A program made the translations under genes and the position numbers. Below are positions 35,522 through 43,422 of a stretch of 64,000 bases of DNA, piece after piece; position 1 is the first letter of the stretch; the number at the start of each line of letters is the position of its first letter. Below the pieces are notes generated by a model. It was not told the DNA's origin. It was given only the letters and a program-made list of their open reading frames with translations, and searched no databases. Source of the DNA: an uncultured Eubacteriales bacterium (GTDB lineage Bacteria; Bacillota; Clostridia; Christensenellales; Borkfalkiaceae); contig CAJLRM010000003.1 in NCBI GenBank assembly GCA_905209085.1, forward strand, positions 310,001-374,000, read 5' to 3'.

Positions 35522-36348
35522 AAATAAAAATTCGCTGGGGGCAGGTATTCGCTCACGTCATTTTGCTCCTGTTGTTGTGCCTCATGGTATATCCTCTTTT
35601 CATGGCGGTGTGGTGCTCGTTCAAGAGCACGGCGCAGTTCAATCTCACCAAGTGGTATCCCACGCTCCCGCTCAATTTCGAAAACGTATTTTATGCCGCC
35701 AAGGAATTGGACGTCTATATTCTCAACACCATTTTCGTCGGCGGCGCGGGAACGCTCGGGATGCTCGCGGTGTCTTCCCTGGCCGCGTATGCGTTCGCCC
35801 GCATGAAATTCTATCTCAAAAACGCGCTGTACGCCATGGTGATCGGGCTGATGATGCTGCCCGCCATCATGACTCTCGTGCCTAGCTTCATGCTCTATAA
35901 AAAACTGGTCGGCACGGATTCCTATCTCATTTTGATTCTGCCCATCATCACGGGCGGCTCGGTGTTCGGCGTATTTTTGCTCCGCGGCTTTTTCGAGGGG
36001 CTTAATGAGAGTATCTTCGAAGCGGCGAAGATAGACGGCGCGGGGGATTTCGTGTGCTATACGAAAATTTGTCTGCCTCTGTCCGTGCCCATTTTGACGA
36101 CGCTCGCCATCATGCAGCTTTCGGGGGCGTGGAACGACTATATCTGGCCCATGATCGCCATTCCCTCCGACGCAAGTAAACTGACGATCGCCGCCGCCAT
36201 CAAAAAGGAATTTTTGTCCGCCAATACGGGCAGCTATCCCACTCTTTTCGCGGGCTATCTCATCTCCTCGGTGCCGCTCATCCTGCTTTACGTGTTCTCC
36301 AATAAGTTCTACGTGGAAGGTCTGACGAACGCGGCGGTGAAGTTTTGA
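35518..36348 (+). CDS. ABC sugar transporter permease, MalG/UgpE type
   Basis: The 276-residue product has six predicted helices and the EAA loop ESIFEAAKIDGAGDFVCYTKICLP (about residues 162-185). NKFYVEGLTNAAVKF at the C-terminus is typical of the carbohydrate-uptake CUT1 family. It starts within the stop of the upstream permease gene. Confidence 0.93.
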   Translation: MKIKIRWGQVFAHVILLLLLCLMVYPLFMAVWCSFKSTAQFNLTKWYPTLPLNFENVFYAAKELDVYILNTIFVGGAGTLGMLAVSSLAAYAFARMKFYLKNALYAMVIGLMMLPAIMTLVPSFMLYKKLVGTDSYLILILPIITGGSVFGVFLLRGFFEGLNESIFEAAKIDGAGDFVCYTKICLPLSVPILTTLAIMQLSGAWNDYIWPMIAIPSDASKLTIAAAIKKEFLSANTGSYPTLFAGYLISSVPLILLYVFSNKFYVEGLTNAAVKF

Positions 36349-36643
36349 AAACGCGCGGGAAGAAAAGGCGTTGAACGAGAGCGCTTTTTTCCTCCTCAAA
36401 AAAGCGGCGGACGCGTTTTCCAAACGGGACAATTCCCCGCTGTGCGCGTCCCTTTTTGCGGCGGGGGAGAATACGGACGCGCAGACGGAAAAAACGGGTT
36501 TGGAAACTGTTGTACGCGCCATAGAGAGCCGCGTTTACGCGTCCCCGCGCGCCTCCTTACTTCCTTTGCCGCTTGCGCAAGTTTACCATGTCGCGTGCGG
36601 CGTGCGCTCCGAATAGATTTTATAATAAGAGGTCATGATAACA

Positions 36644-38212
36644 ATGAAATTCGCAAAGACGAAACGAATAACGGCGGCGGTGTTGGGAGGGCTGATGTGC
36701 CTCAATCTCGCCGCCTGCAAAGACGGGGAGAACTCTTCTTCCGCAGACGCCTGGAACGGTATTCTGATCAACGACGGAAAGCCGCTCACCCTCCTCGTGG
36801 ACATCAACGGTCTGATGCCCACCACGAACACGGAGCCTACCGAGCAGCAGCCCACGGTGTTCCGTTCCATTCAGGACATTACGGACGAATTCACGGAGAT
36901 GTTCCCCAATGTCAAGGTGCAATGGGCGTATTCGAAAAAGAGCGTAGGGGATTGGGCGCAGTGGATGACGACGCAGATCTCTTCCTCCGACGCGCCCGAC
37001 ATCGTGATGATGCACGGCTCGGAGTATTCGGACCGAGGATGGTTTATCAATCTCGACGAGATGCTGGAAGAGCCGAATCTGTTTGTGGAGGAAGGAACGC
37101 GGGGCAGCGAGCGCTGGAAAGATATGTTTCCCGATTATATGTGGACGAGCGATATGACGTCGGACGCGGCGGGCAATATCGTCGCCGTTCCCGTCATGTG
37201 CTATCCCGGCACCGCCACGGCCTATTTTTACAACAAAGAGATCTTTGCCGAGCTGAATCTGGAAATTCCGCGCACGTGGGAGCAGTTCAAAAGCGTCTGC
37301 AAAACCGTTTCGGACGCGGGGTATGTCGCGGTGGCGCCCTGGTCTTTGAACGCGAAGGCGAACATCGACGTATGGGACGTTCAATTTTCGCTGGGACCGA
37401 CGTACGCCGAAAAGATCAAGGAACAATGGGACTACGACGGCAACGGCTACATGACGCAGGACGAACTTCTCCGCGCCGTATACGAAGGGGTATTCTACGG
37501 TCAGGGGCAAAACCGCGGCAACATTCTCTCCCTGTATAACGAAGTGAAGTACAAATATAACGAAATCTTGCAGACGGGCGCGGCGGATACCGATTACGAG
37601 CCTTTATGGAATCAGGGAAAGGTGGCGATGATGGAGGACGGTATGTGGCGTTTGGGCGCGGAAAACGTCAACGCGGAGAGAAAATTCGAGTACGGCATTT
37701 TTGCCACGCCGCTTGCGGATTCCGCGACTTCAAAGGACTACTGCGCGGATTTCGAAACGGGACAGGGCGCGTATAATCCGCCCATCGCCGAATCCTTCAA
37801 TATCTGCAAACAGGCGGTGGAGCAGAAAGGAGAAGCGCATCTTCTCGCCTCCAAACTCTATCTGATGTGGCTGACGGCGCCCAAGAACATCAATAAAATG
37901 GTTGATGAAAAGGCGGGCGAATACGTGGGCGCGGTCTACGGCACCGCGATCCCCGCGGAGATAGAGGACTATATCCGCGGCGAGTTTGCGCGCACGCCGA
38001 GCTGTCAGTGGACGACAGGCGTCACCGTGGCTACGCAGAACACCATGTCGAGGTATTTTCAGTATTGGGTGGCGGGAAAATACAGCGACGATCAATTTTT
38101 GAAAAGTTACGATAAGAAACTGCACGAGGGCGCCGTCGAGATGATCGGCGCGCTGGGTATCGACACCTCCTCGTGGAAAAACGGCTATGATCCCGATCAC
38201 AATTACGGATAA
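36644..38212 (+). CDS. Sugar ABC transporter solute-binding lipoprotein
   Basis: The 522-residue product is a lipoprotein (NLAAC, Cys25) of the CUT1 family-1 binding proteins. DITDEFTEMFPNVKVQWAYS, YNKEIFAELNLEIPRTWEQF and GKVAMMEDGMWRLGAENV are in family order. I prefer ATG 36644, because AAGAGG (36627-36632) is 11 nt from it and only 2 nt from ATG 36635. It is separated from the permeases by about 295 bases and probably delivers oligosaccharide to them. Confidence 0.9.
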   Translation: MKFAKTKRITAAVLGGLMCLNLAACKDGENSSSADAWNGILINDGKPLTLLVDINGLMPTTNTEPTEQQPTVFRSIQDITDEFTEMFPNVKVQWAYSKKSVGDWAQWMTTQISSSDAPDIVMMHGSEYSDRGWFINLDEMLEEPNLFVEEGTRGSERWKDMFPDYMWTSDMTSDAAGNIVAVPVMCYPGTATAYFYNKEIFAELNLEIPRTWEQFKSVCKTVSDAGYVAVAPWSLNAKANIDVWDVQFSLGPTYAEKIKEQWDYDGNGYMTQDELLRAVYEGVFYGQGQNRGNILSLYNEVKYKYNEILQTGAADTDYEPLWNQGKVAMMEDGMWRLGAENVNAERKFEYGIFATPLADSATSKDYCADFETGQGAYNPPIAESFNICKQAVEQKGEAHLLASKLYLMWLTAPKNINKMVDEKAGEYVGAVYGTAIPAEIEDYIRGEFARTPSCQWTTGVTVATQNTMSRYFQYWVAGKYSDDQFLKSYDKKLHEGAVEMIGALGIDTSSWKNGYDPDHNYG

Positions 38213-38233
38213 AGAGCAAAAGACGCTGGGAAG

Positions 38234-38279
38234 AAAACCGCGCGGCTGCGCCGAAAATGCGCTGCCCTGCGGTTTTTTT
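38234..38279 (+). terminator. Terminator after the solute-binding protein gene
   Basis: An AAACCGC / GCGGTTT outer stem with an imperfect GC-rich inner stem, followed by seven T. Confidence 0.7.
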
Positions 38280-38280
38280 G

Positions 38281-38309
38281 TTGACTTCCGTCCGGATATT
38301 TGCTACAAT
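38281..38309 (+). promoter_or_regulatory. Promoter of the acetyltransferase gene
   Basis: TTGACT (38281-38286), 17 nt, TACAAT (38304-38309), starting right after the preceding terminator. Confidence 0.72.
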
Positions 38310-38377
38310 AGCGGGAGAAAACAAACGGCGATTTTTGCTTGCGGAACTGCGGGAAGGCGCCGGGGAGGAAAGGAAGA

Positions 38378-39007
38378 ATGGAAATGACGTCGGAAGAATC
38401 GAGAAAGAGAATGGAGGAAGGAAGGCTGTATATGCCGGGCGACGACGCCATCATGCGCGAACAGACCGCCGCCCTCGAAAAACAGTATGAATTTAACGCC
38501 ACCCGTCCGTCCGAAATGGAGAGGCGCGCGGCGCTTTTAAAAGAAATGTTCGCGGAAATAGGAGAAAATTGCTATATCGAACCGCCTCTGCACGCGAATT
38601 GGGCGGGGAAGCACGTGCATTTCGGCAGCGGCGTCTACGCGAATTTCAATCTGACATTGGTGGACGACGGACAGATTTACGTGGGGGACGGGGTCATGTT
38701 CGGACCGAACGTTACCGTCGCCACGGCGGGGCATCCCATTCAGCCCGCGCTGAGAAAGGATCAGATGCAGTACAACATCGACGTCCATATCGGCAACAAC
38801 GTCTGGATCGGGGCGGGCAGCGTCCTTCTGCCGGGCATTGCGATCGGGGACGATACGGTGATCGGGGCGGGCAGCGTAGTGACGAAGGATATTCCCGCGG
38901 GCGTGGTGGCGGCGGGCAATCCCTGCCGCGTGCTCCGTCCGATCGGGCAGCGGGACAGGGAATATTATTTCCGCGACAGAAAGGTGGACGTGGAGATTCC
39001 CGAATGA
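38378..39007 (+). CDS. Sugar O-acetyltransferase (Maa/LacA family)
   Basis: The 209-residue product transfers acetyl from acetyl-CoA to a sugar hydroxyl. The N-terminal Mac domain (RLYMPGDDAIMREQ) is followed by left-handed beta-helix hexapeptides: VDDGQIYVGDGVMFGPNV, and VHIGNNVWIGAGSVLLPG near the C-terminus. The catalytic His lies in TAGHPIQ. ATG 38378 is used because GGAGG lies about 9 nt upstream. It has its own promoter after the importer operon. Confidence 0.9.
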   Translation: MEMTSEESRKRMEEGRLYMPGDDAIMREQTAALEKQYEFNATRPSEMERRAALLKEMFAEIGENCYIEPPLHANWAGKHVHFGSGVYANFNLTLVDDGQIYVGDGVMFGPNVTVATAGHPIQPALRKDQMQYNIDVHIGNNVWIGAGSVLLPGIAIGDDTVIGAGSVVTKDIPAGVVAAGNPCRVLRPIGQRDREYYFRDRKVDVEIPE

Positions 39008-39020
39008 GAGGACGAGTTTT

Positions 39021-39064
39021 GTCAAGATAGGTGAACGATTCTGGCAAAATAAGTGAATACGGCT
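39021..39064. repeat. Two adjacent 22-bp imperfect direct repeats
   Basis: GTCAAGATAGGTGAACGATTCT and GGCAAAATAAGTGAATACGGCT match at 14 of 22 positions and abut exactly. The pattern resembles short terminal repeats of some insertion sequences, but no transposase is next to it. Confidence 0.4.
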
Positions 39065-39101
39065 CGGCTTTGGCGGGATTTTTTTAGGGCGAAAAATCCG
39101 A

Positions 39102-39130
39102 TTGACTGAAAAAAGGAAAAATTTTATAAT
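39102..39130 (+). promoter_or_regulatory. Promoter of the P-loop kinase gene
   Basis: TTGACT (39102-39107), 17 nt, TATAAT (39125-39130). Confidence 0.82.
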
Positions 39131-39167
39131 AATTGCGGAAAATAACAAAAAAGGAGTTTTCGCAGTT

Positions 39168-39752
39168 ATGAAGAAGCTGATATTGGTGACGTCGCCGCCC
39201 GCCTGCGGAAAAACGTACATTTCCAAGGAACTTTCCAAACGGCTCAGACATATCGTTTATCTCGATAAAGACAGCCTGATTCCCCTCTCCAAGCAAATTT
39301 TTCTCGTGGCGGGGGAGGAATACAACCGCAGTTCGCCCTTCTTTGAAAAATATATCCGCGATTACGAATACGAAACCATCGTCGGCATGGCGCTGGAAGC
39401 GCTCGATTATGACGACAAGGTGCTCATCAACGCGCCCTTCACCCGCGAGATCCGGGAGAAAGCGTATATGGAGAAGCTTCGGGAAACTCTTTTAGCGAAA
39501 GGGGCGAAACTCGTCGTCATCTGGGTGAACACTTCCAAGGAGGTGTGCCGTCAGAGGATGATCGCCCGCAATTCCGACCGCGATACCTGGAAGCTGGCGC
39601 ATTGGGACGAATATATAGCGGGATGCAACTTCGAGGTGCCCGTCGAGTTGGACACGCCCGAAAGCGAGGACGATCTGTTGATATTCAACAACTCTACGGA
39701 CGAAGAATTCGAGGAATCGATGGGGCGCATCCTCGCCGTTTTGGAGGACTGA
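39168..39752 (+). CDS. AAA_33-type P-loop kinase
   Basis: The 194-residue product has an N-terminal Walker A variant, SPPACGKT (in place of GxxGxGKT), a LDKDS switch, and VIWVNTSKEVCRQRMIARNSDRD, the lid region of small-molecule or nucleotide kinases. A cytoplasmic phosphotransfer enzyme is likely, with unknown substrate. The ATG at 39168 has AAGGAG 11 nt upstream. The gene is monocistronic, between its own promoter and terminator. Confidence 0.8.
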   Translation: MKKLILVTSPPACGKTYISKELSKRLRHIVYLDKDSLIPLSKQIFLVAGEEYNRSSPFFEKYIRDYEYETIVGMALEALDYDDKVLINAPFTREIREKAYMEKLRETLLAKGAKLVVIWVNTSKEVCRQRMIARNSDRDTWKLAHWDEYIAGCNFEVPVELDTPESEDDLLIFNNSTDEEFEESMGRILAVLED

Positions 39753-39762
39753 GTCCTGCGAG

Positions 39763-39798
39763 AAAAAAGCCGTCGGCGCGTTTGCCGTCGGCTTTTTT
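39763..39798 (+). terminator. Rho-independent terminator
   Basis: AAAAAAGCCG / CGGCTTTTTT stem with an inner CGGC/GCCG, ending in six T. Confidence 0.88.
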
Positions 39799-39933
39799 AT
39801 TTATGCGGCGTAACGCCTTTTCCGCGCGGCTTTGAGGAAAGCAAGTTGTTTTATATGATTGTTTTTGGCGGGGGCTTGTTCAAGACAAGCACCCGCCATA
39901 GTGCCAAATTCAATTTGACTTCTTTTTTAGTAG

Positions 39934-40179
39934 TCAATAGTTATAGTCGCGGTATATCCATTCCAGCTCTTCTATATCTTTGAGCACCTCGTCGATATAT
40001 TCCACGGTAACCGTTTTTTTCGTAGAAATACGGGATAGATAGAACTCGCAGATGTCGTTTTTCTCTACGGCTTTTTGCTTTTGACAACAGAACCCCGCTT
40101 TTCTCTCTCTGTAAAAGTTTGCCAGTCCCTTTTCATAATACGCGCTGTAATATCGGCACTTTTGGCATTTCTTTTCCAT
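39934..40179 (-). CDS. Small zinc-ribbon-like protein B
   Basis: The 81-residue product reads C-x2-C-(x)-YYEKGLANFY, AGFCCQ and ICEFY, with Cys pairs that suggest a bound zinc. It is a paralogue of the upstream gene product (40179-40463): both share C-x2-C, YY-x-KGL, GFC and a final CE-aromatic motif. Its ATG overlaps the upstream stop by one base (TAATG), so the two are translated together. A GAGGAG site precedes it. Function unknown; AT content is higher than in neighbouring genes. Confidence 0.72.
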   Translation of the reverse strand: MEKKCQKCRYYSAYYEKGLANFYRERKAGFCCQKQKAVEKNDICEFYLSRISTKKTVTVEYIDEVLKDIEELEWIYRDYNY

Positions 40180-40463
40180 TATAAGTTTTTCTTCTCCTCT
40201 TCGTTTTCCTGAATGATTTGTCTGATAGCGGAAATATCCATTAAGATTTCGTATAACGCCCTTGAAGCAACTCGGTTTCTTACTAAATGTCTTCTGCTGT
40301 TTGTTTTCCAACACTCGCAGCAATCTTGATTTTCTACGATTTTATGATGTTCCGAGCAAAACCCTTGTTTGCTTTTCTCGTAACGCCGCAATCCTTTGGT
40401 ATAGTACCCCTCAAAATTGCCGCAATAACAACATTTCTTGCCTTTCTGTTCTTTCTCTTCCAT
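40179..40463 (-). CDS. Small zinc-ribbon-like protein A
   Basis: The 94-residue product reads CCYCGNFEGYYTKGLRRYE, QGFCSEHH and DCCECW, giving a likely four-Cys/His zinc site, then a charged helical C-terminus. An AAGGAG ribosome-binding site lies 10 nt upstream. It is the first gene of a two-gene unit driven by the consensus promoter at 40499-40527, divergent from a tandem-HTH regulator. Such pairs are common on mobile elements, but no such element is proven here. Confidence 0.72.
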   Translation of the reverse strand: MEEKEQKGKKCCYCGNFEGYYTKGLRRYEKSKQGFCSEHHKIVENQDCCECWKTNSRRHLVRNRVASRALYEILMDISAIRQIIQENEEEKKNL

Positions 40464-40498
40464 ATAGCTACATCTCCTTAAAAGAATTTTATAGCTAT

Positions 40499-40527
40499 AT
40501 TATATACTGTTATTACTTCGAAGTCAA
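40499..40527 (-). promoter_or_regulatory. Minus-strand promoter of the zinc-ribbon genes
   Basis: On the minus strand, TTGACT (40527-40522), a 17-nt spacer and TATAAT (40504-40499). The first operator repeat overlaps the spacer. Confidence 0.85.
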
Positions 40528-40601
40528 GCAAAATACTGTTATTGCCTCGAATAAACACCAGTTTTTCGTAAAACAACCTATAATAGTGTTATTACATAGA
40601 A
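40504..40601. promoter_or_regulatory. Three direct operator-like repeats
   Basis: Copies of about 19 bp, consensus ATACTGTTATTRCYTCGAA, lie at 40504-40522, 40533-40551 and 40583-40601 (the last more diverged, ATAGTGTTATTACATAGAA). Copy 1 covers the minus-strand promoter spacer and copy 3 overlaps a TATAAT at 40579-40584 on the + strand. They are therefore placed to control both divergent units, presumably through the tandem-HTH protein at 40622. Confidence 0.72.
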
Positions 40602-40621
40602 CAATTGAGGGGGAAAAGATT

Positions 40622-41068
40622 ATGAAAGAACATATAGGTCTTTTTGTTGAACGGCTCAACGAGCTAATGCAAGAACAAAATTTAACTAATTTCAGCCTTT
40701 CTAAAAAATTGGAATGTCAAGACGATATTATTCAAAATTGGAGAGAAGGAAAATATTATCCCAGCTTGAAAAACCTGATTTCTTTATCAGCTTATTTTAA
40801 TTGTTCAATCGACTTTATTTTAGGTTTAACAGACAAAGAAAATTATAAAACGGGAAAAGAAAACGTAACGTTTGTTCAAAGATACAAAGAATGCAGAGAA
40901 AAATTAAATTTAACGGATTATAAAGTCGCGAAAAGTTGCGGCGTTCAACAGTCTACCATTTCACAATGGTTGTTACACGGACGGTTGCCGGAAACTGAGA
41001 ATTTAGTTTCATTGTCAAAATTATTTGACTGTACTATCGAATACCTGATTGGACGAACGGATTTATAA
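40622..41068 (+). CDS. Tandem Cro/C1-type HTH regulator (second copy)
   Basis: The 148-residue product has two XRE units, about residues 10-68 and 84-146. QDDIIQNWREGKYYPSLKN and FNCSIDFILGL (first unit) correspond to VQQSTISQWLLHGR and FDCTIEYLIGR (second). It is a clear relative of the regulator at 6-440: NWREGKYYP and YFNCSIDF match GWREGRYIP and YFNCTIDY. I use ATG 40622, with GAGGGGGAAAAG upstream, rather than the long N-terminal extension. It probably autoregulates and represses the divergent zinc-ribbon genes. Confidence 0.85.
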   Translation: MKEHIGLFVERLNELMQEQNLTNFSLSKKLECQDDIIQNWREGKYYPSLKNLISLSAYFNCSIDFILGLTDKENYKTGKENVTFVQRYKECREKLNLTDYKVAKSCGVQQSTISQWLLHGRLPETENLVSLSKLFDCTIEYLIGRTDL

Positions 41069-41166
41069 AATAAGATCTATATTCCATATCAACTACATAC
41101 TTTGCGTATAAATTCTCGGCTGAAAGTATCTTATCATAGGTTTTTATTCTATTCTTTATTTAAAGT

Positions 41167-41379
41167 ATGGAAAATTTATTTGCAATTCGATTAAGTGAAT
41201 TTATAAAAGAAACAGGATTGAGCAAACGTAAATTCGCAGAAAAAGCAGGTATCTCTGCAATGAGCGTATCGGATTGGACTGCCGGAAAGATACAACCTAA
41301 TGCAGAGAGTATTTATCTAATTTGCAAAGCCTTTAATGTAAGCGCCGATTATTTGCTTGGTTTAGAAAATGAGATATAA
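41167..41379 (+). CDS. Small single-HTH XRE-family protein
   Basis: Seventy residues forming one Cro/C1 HTH: LSKRKFAEKAGISAMSVSDWTAGKI, then ICKAFNVSADYLLGL. No strong ribosome-binding site is visible (TTTAAAGT only), so expression is uncertain. It is AT-rich like its neighbours and is followed by a terminator. Confidence 0.65.
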   Translation: MENLFAIRLSEFIKETGLSKRKFAEKAGISAMSVSDWTAGKIQPNAESIYLICKAFNVSADYLLGLENEI

Positions 41380-41392
41380 ACCCTAAAACAAA

Positions 41393-41428
41393 AAAGACAC
41401 GGCTGTGTTGTCGTGTCTTTCCTTTTTT
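41393..41428 (+). terminator. Rho-independent terminator
   Basis: AAAGACACG / CGTGTCTTT, 10-nt loop, followed by CCTTTTTT. Confidence 0.85.
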
Positions 41429-41453
41429 ATAATTGAGTTTAGAAAATATACCT

Positions 41454-41490
41454 AATAAAAACGCAACCTAATATTCGAATCAGGTTGCGT
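41454..41490 (-). terminator. Terminator of the tRNA-Arg gene
   Basis: On the minus strand ACGCAACCT / AGGTTGCGT form a 9-bp stem, followed by TTTTATT, directly after the tRNA 3' end. Confidence 0.82.
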
Positions 41491-41491
41491 T

Positions 41492-41568
41492 TGGTGCACC
41501 TTAAGGAATTCGAATCCCTAGCCTTTGGTTCCGTAGACCAACGCTCTATCCAGTTGAGCTAAAGGTGC
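41492..41568 (-). tRNA. tRNA-Arg (anticodon ACG)
   Basis: All arms fold: acceptor GCACCTT/AAGGTGC, D stem GCTC/GAGC, anticodon stem TTGGT/ACCAA with loop CTACGGA (anticodon ACG), and T stem AGGGA/TCCTT with loop TTCGAAT. The discriminator A and CCA end are encoded (41492-41494). Confidence 0.96.
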
Positions 41569-41798
41569 ATATAAAATTGATGGAGGATTTTGTTTTGAAA
41601 TCGGGAAGCCTCCCGCGCTCTATAAAGAGCAGGCGCTCGGCGCCGCTTCTGCGAGCAAAGCCAAAAGAAAACACTTTCGACTCGCTTTCCCAAAGCTTTC
41701 TGCGCCAATAGGAAAGAGGGAGTTTTTCTTTCGCGGGGAAAAATTTATTTTCGCCGGCGATAAAACGTTTCCGTCAAAGCGATTCCTCAACAAATTGC
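41569..41798 (-). other. Long leader between promoter and tRNA-Arg
   Basis: About 230 nt of minus-strand transcript upstream of the tRNA. It can form GC-rich hairpins (for example GCTCT-TTAT-AGAGC near 41620) and contains no ORF with a good start. It could be processed off as a 5' leader or be a separate small RNA. No family was recognised. Confidence 0.4.
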
Positions 41799-41804
41799 TT
41801 TCAT

Positions 41805-41833
41805 AGTATAGTATTTTTTTTTGCTTTTGTCAA
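41805..41833 (-). promoter_or_regulatory. Minus-strand promoter upstream of tRNA-Arg
   Basis: TTGACA (41833-41828), 17 nt, TATACT (41810-41805) on the minus strand. Confidence 0.78.
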
Positions 41834-42154
41834 CTGTTTTTGCCTTCTTTTTACAAGTTCTTCCCGAAAAATCGGATAAAAATGCGACGGGAGTTTTTCC
41901 TCTTGCCGGACGGGATTTTTTAGCGGAAAGAAGCGGGCGGGGAAAGGACTTTGGTTTACTTGGGAAAGAAGCGCCGCATAAAAAAGCCTTGTTTATAGGA
42001 AGGGAGGAAACTTCCGTATCCGTACTCTTTCGTCGGAATCGGAAATACGGAATAGAAAGGGAGCGACTCGGGAGATATTTTTGCGGCTTGGGCGGGAATA
42101 TGATAAAATTTTGCGAAAATCCGATAAAAAATGGAAAAAATACTGCCTGCGCCC
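41834..42154. other. Spacer, no recognisable gene
   Basis: Open frames exist (41821-42180 on +), but they have no ribosome-binding site or domain, and the sequence is purine-rich. Confidence 0.55.
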
Positions 42155-42183
42155 TTGTATTTTTGCTTGCGATGTGTTAAAAT
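42155..42183 (+). promoter_or_regulatory. Probable promoter of the DUF1858 gene
   Basis: TTGTAT (42155-42160), 17 nt, TAAAAT (42178-42183). Confidence 0.5.
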
Positions 42184-42214
42184 AATAGAAAAGTACAGAA
42201 AGGAGAAATTTCAA

Positions 42215-42415
42215 ATGGCTAAAATTACGGCGGATACTTTGATTGCCGAATGTTTACAACTCAATCCTAACGCTCCCGATATCCTGATGGAAGCGGGAAT
42301 GCATTGCTTCGGCTGTGCGATGGCGCACGGTGAAACGGTCGCGGAAGCGGTCGCCGTTCACGGCGAAGACCTCGATGCTCTTCTTCAAAAGCTCAACGAA
42401 GGACTCGAAGACTAA
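42215..42415 (+). CDS. DUF1858-domain protein
   Basis: The 66-residue product reads MAKITADTLIAECLQLNP, then EAGMHCFGCAMAHGET with a Cys31-x2-Cys34 pair, and ends EDLDALLQKLN. This matches the DUF1858 (ScdA-N-like) family, small proteins linked to disulfide or redox and di-iron repair functions. The start is ATG 42215, with AAGGAG 9 nt upstream. It lies before a sirtuin gene, from which it is separated by a hairpin. Confidence 0.88.
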   Translation: MAKITADTLIAECLQLNPNAPDILMEAGMHCFGCAMAHGETVAEAVAVHGEDLDALLQKLNEGLED

Positions 42416-42433
42416 CCCCCGCGGCTTTTGACG

Positions 42434-42463
42434 GCGCGGAAGTTTTTTCCGCGCTGTTTCTTT
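42434..42463 (+). terminator. Hairpin, possible terminator
   Basis: GCGCGGAA / TTCCGCGC, loop GTTTT, followed by TGTTTCTTTA. The T-run is interrupted. Confidence 0.5.
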
Positions 42464-42486
42464 ATGGGACACGAAGGGAGGACTCT

Positions 42487-43230
42487 ATGGCGGAGAACGA
42501 CGAGGAATACGAGCGAAAAATCAGACGTTTTCAGGAAATAATAGACGAAAGCAAAAACATGGTCTTTTTCGGAGGCGCGGGCGTCAGCACGGAGAGCGGG
42601 ATTCCCGATTTTCGCTCTCAGGACGGACTTTATAGCGAGGAATATGCGTATCCGCCCGAAACGATCATCTCTCACGGTTTCTTTCTCGCCCATACGGCGG
42701 AATTTTATCGATTTTACAAAAAGAAGATGCTCTTTCCCTCCGCCTTGCCCAATGCCTGTCATCTGGCGCTCGCGCGCTTGGAAGAGCGGGGAAAATTAAA
42801 GGCGGTCGTTACGCAGAACATAGACGGGCTTCATCAAAAAGCGGGGAGCAGAAACGTGTTCGAACTGCACGGCAGCGTCTGGCGCAATTTTTGTATGCGC
42901 TGTAAAAAGAGCTATACCATGTCCGAGATCGTCGCCGGAGAAGAAGTGCCGCGCTGCGCCTGCGGCGGCACGGTGAAGCCCGACGTCGTGCTCTATGGGG
43001 AAATGCTGAACGACGAAGTGGTGGCGGGAGCGGTCCGGGCGATCTCCGAAGCGGATACCCTCGTCGTGGGCGGTACGTCGCTGGTCGTATATCCTGCCGC
43101 GGGACTTCTTCGCTATTTTAAAGGCAAACACCTCGTCGTTGTCAATAAAACGCCCACGCAGGCGGATGCGGAGGCGGAACTCGTGCTTGCCGAACGCATC
43201 GGCAGAGTATTTTCCTCTCTGCGCGCCTGA
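42487..43230 (+). CDS. cobB: NAD-dependent protein deacetylase, sirtuin
   Basis: The 247-residue product removes acetyl groups from lysine using NAD. GAGVSTESGIPDFRS (30-44) and TQNIDGLH (109-116) bind NAD, His128 in ELHGSVW is the catalytic base, and Cys136, Cys139, Cys157 and Cys159 bind zinc. PDVVLYGE is present. It is a class U/III-type bacterial sirtuin of normal length with ATG at 42487, GGGAGG upstream. Confidence 0.93.
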   Translation: MAENDEEYERKIRRFQEIIDESKNMVFFGGAGVSTESGIPDFRSQDGLYSEEYAYPPETIISHGFFLAHTAEFYRFYKKKMLFPSALPNACHLALARLEERGKLKAVVTQNIDGLHQKAGSRNVFELHGSVWRNFCMRCKKSYTMSEIVAGEEVPRCACGGTVKPDVVLYGEMLNDEVVAGAVRAISEADTLVVGGTSLVVYPAAGLLRYFKGKHLVVVNKTPTQADAEAELVLAERIGRVFSSLRA

Positions 43231-43422
43231 CGGCGGCGCGAGCGGGCTTTTTGCGCGGAATCCGTCGGCAAAACAGGGCGTTTTTTCCTTCTCAACCGCT
43301 GGTTGATTCTCTTATCAACCGAAAGTTGGAAAAGAGGGGGCAAATTCAACCGATGGTATCTGGACTTTTTCGCTGCGAGGGAATATAATGGGGACAACGA
43401 AAAGAAAAGGAGAACAACTTTT

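Noticed and set aside
36371..36616. 81-codon open frame between permease and binding-protein genes
   Set aside because: TTG start, no ribosome-binding site, no recognisable domain.
41821..42180. 119-codon open frame before the DUF1858 gene
   Set aside because: No ribosome-binding site, and the sequence overlaps a minus-strand promoter.
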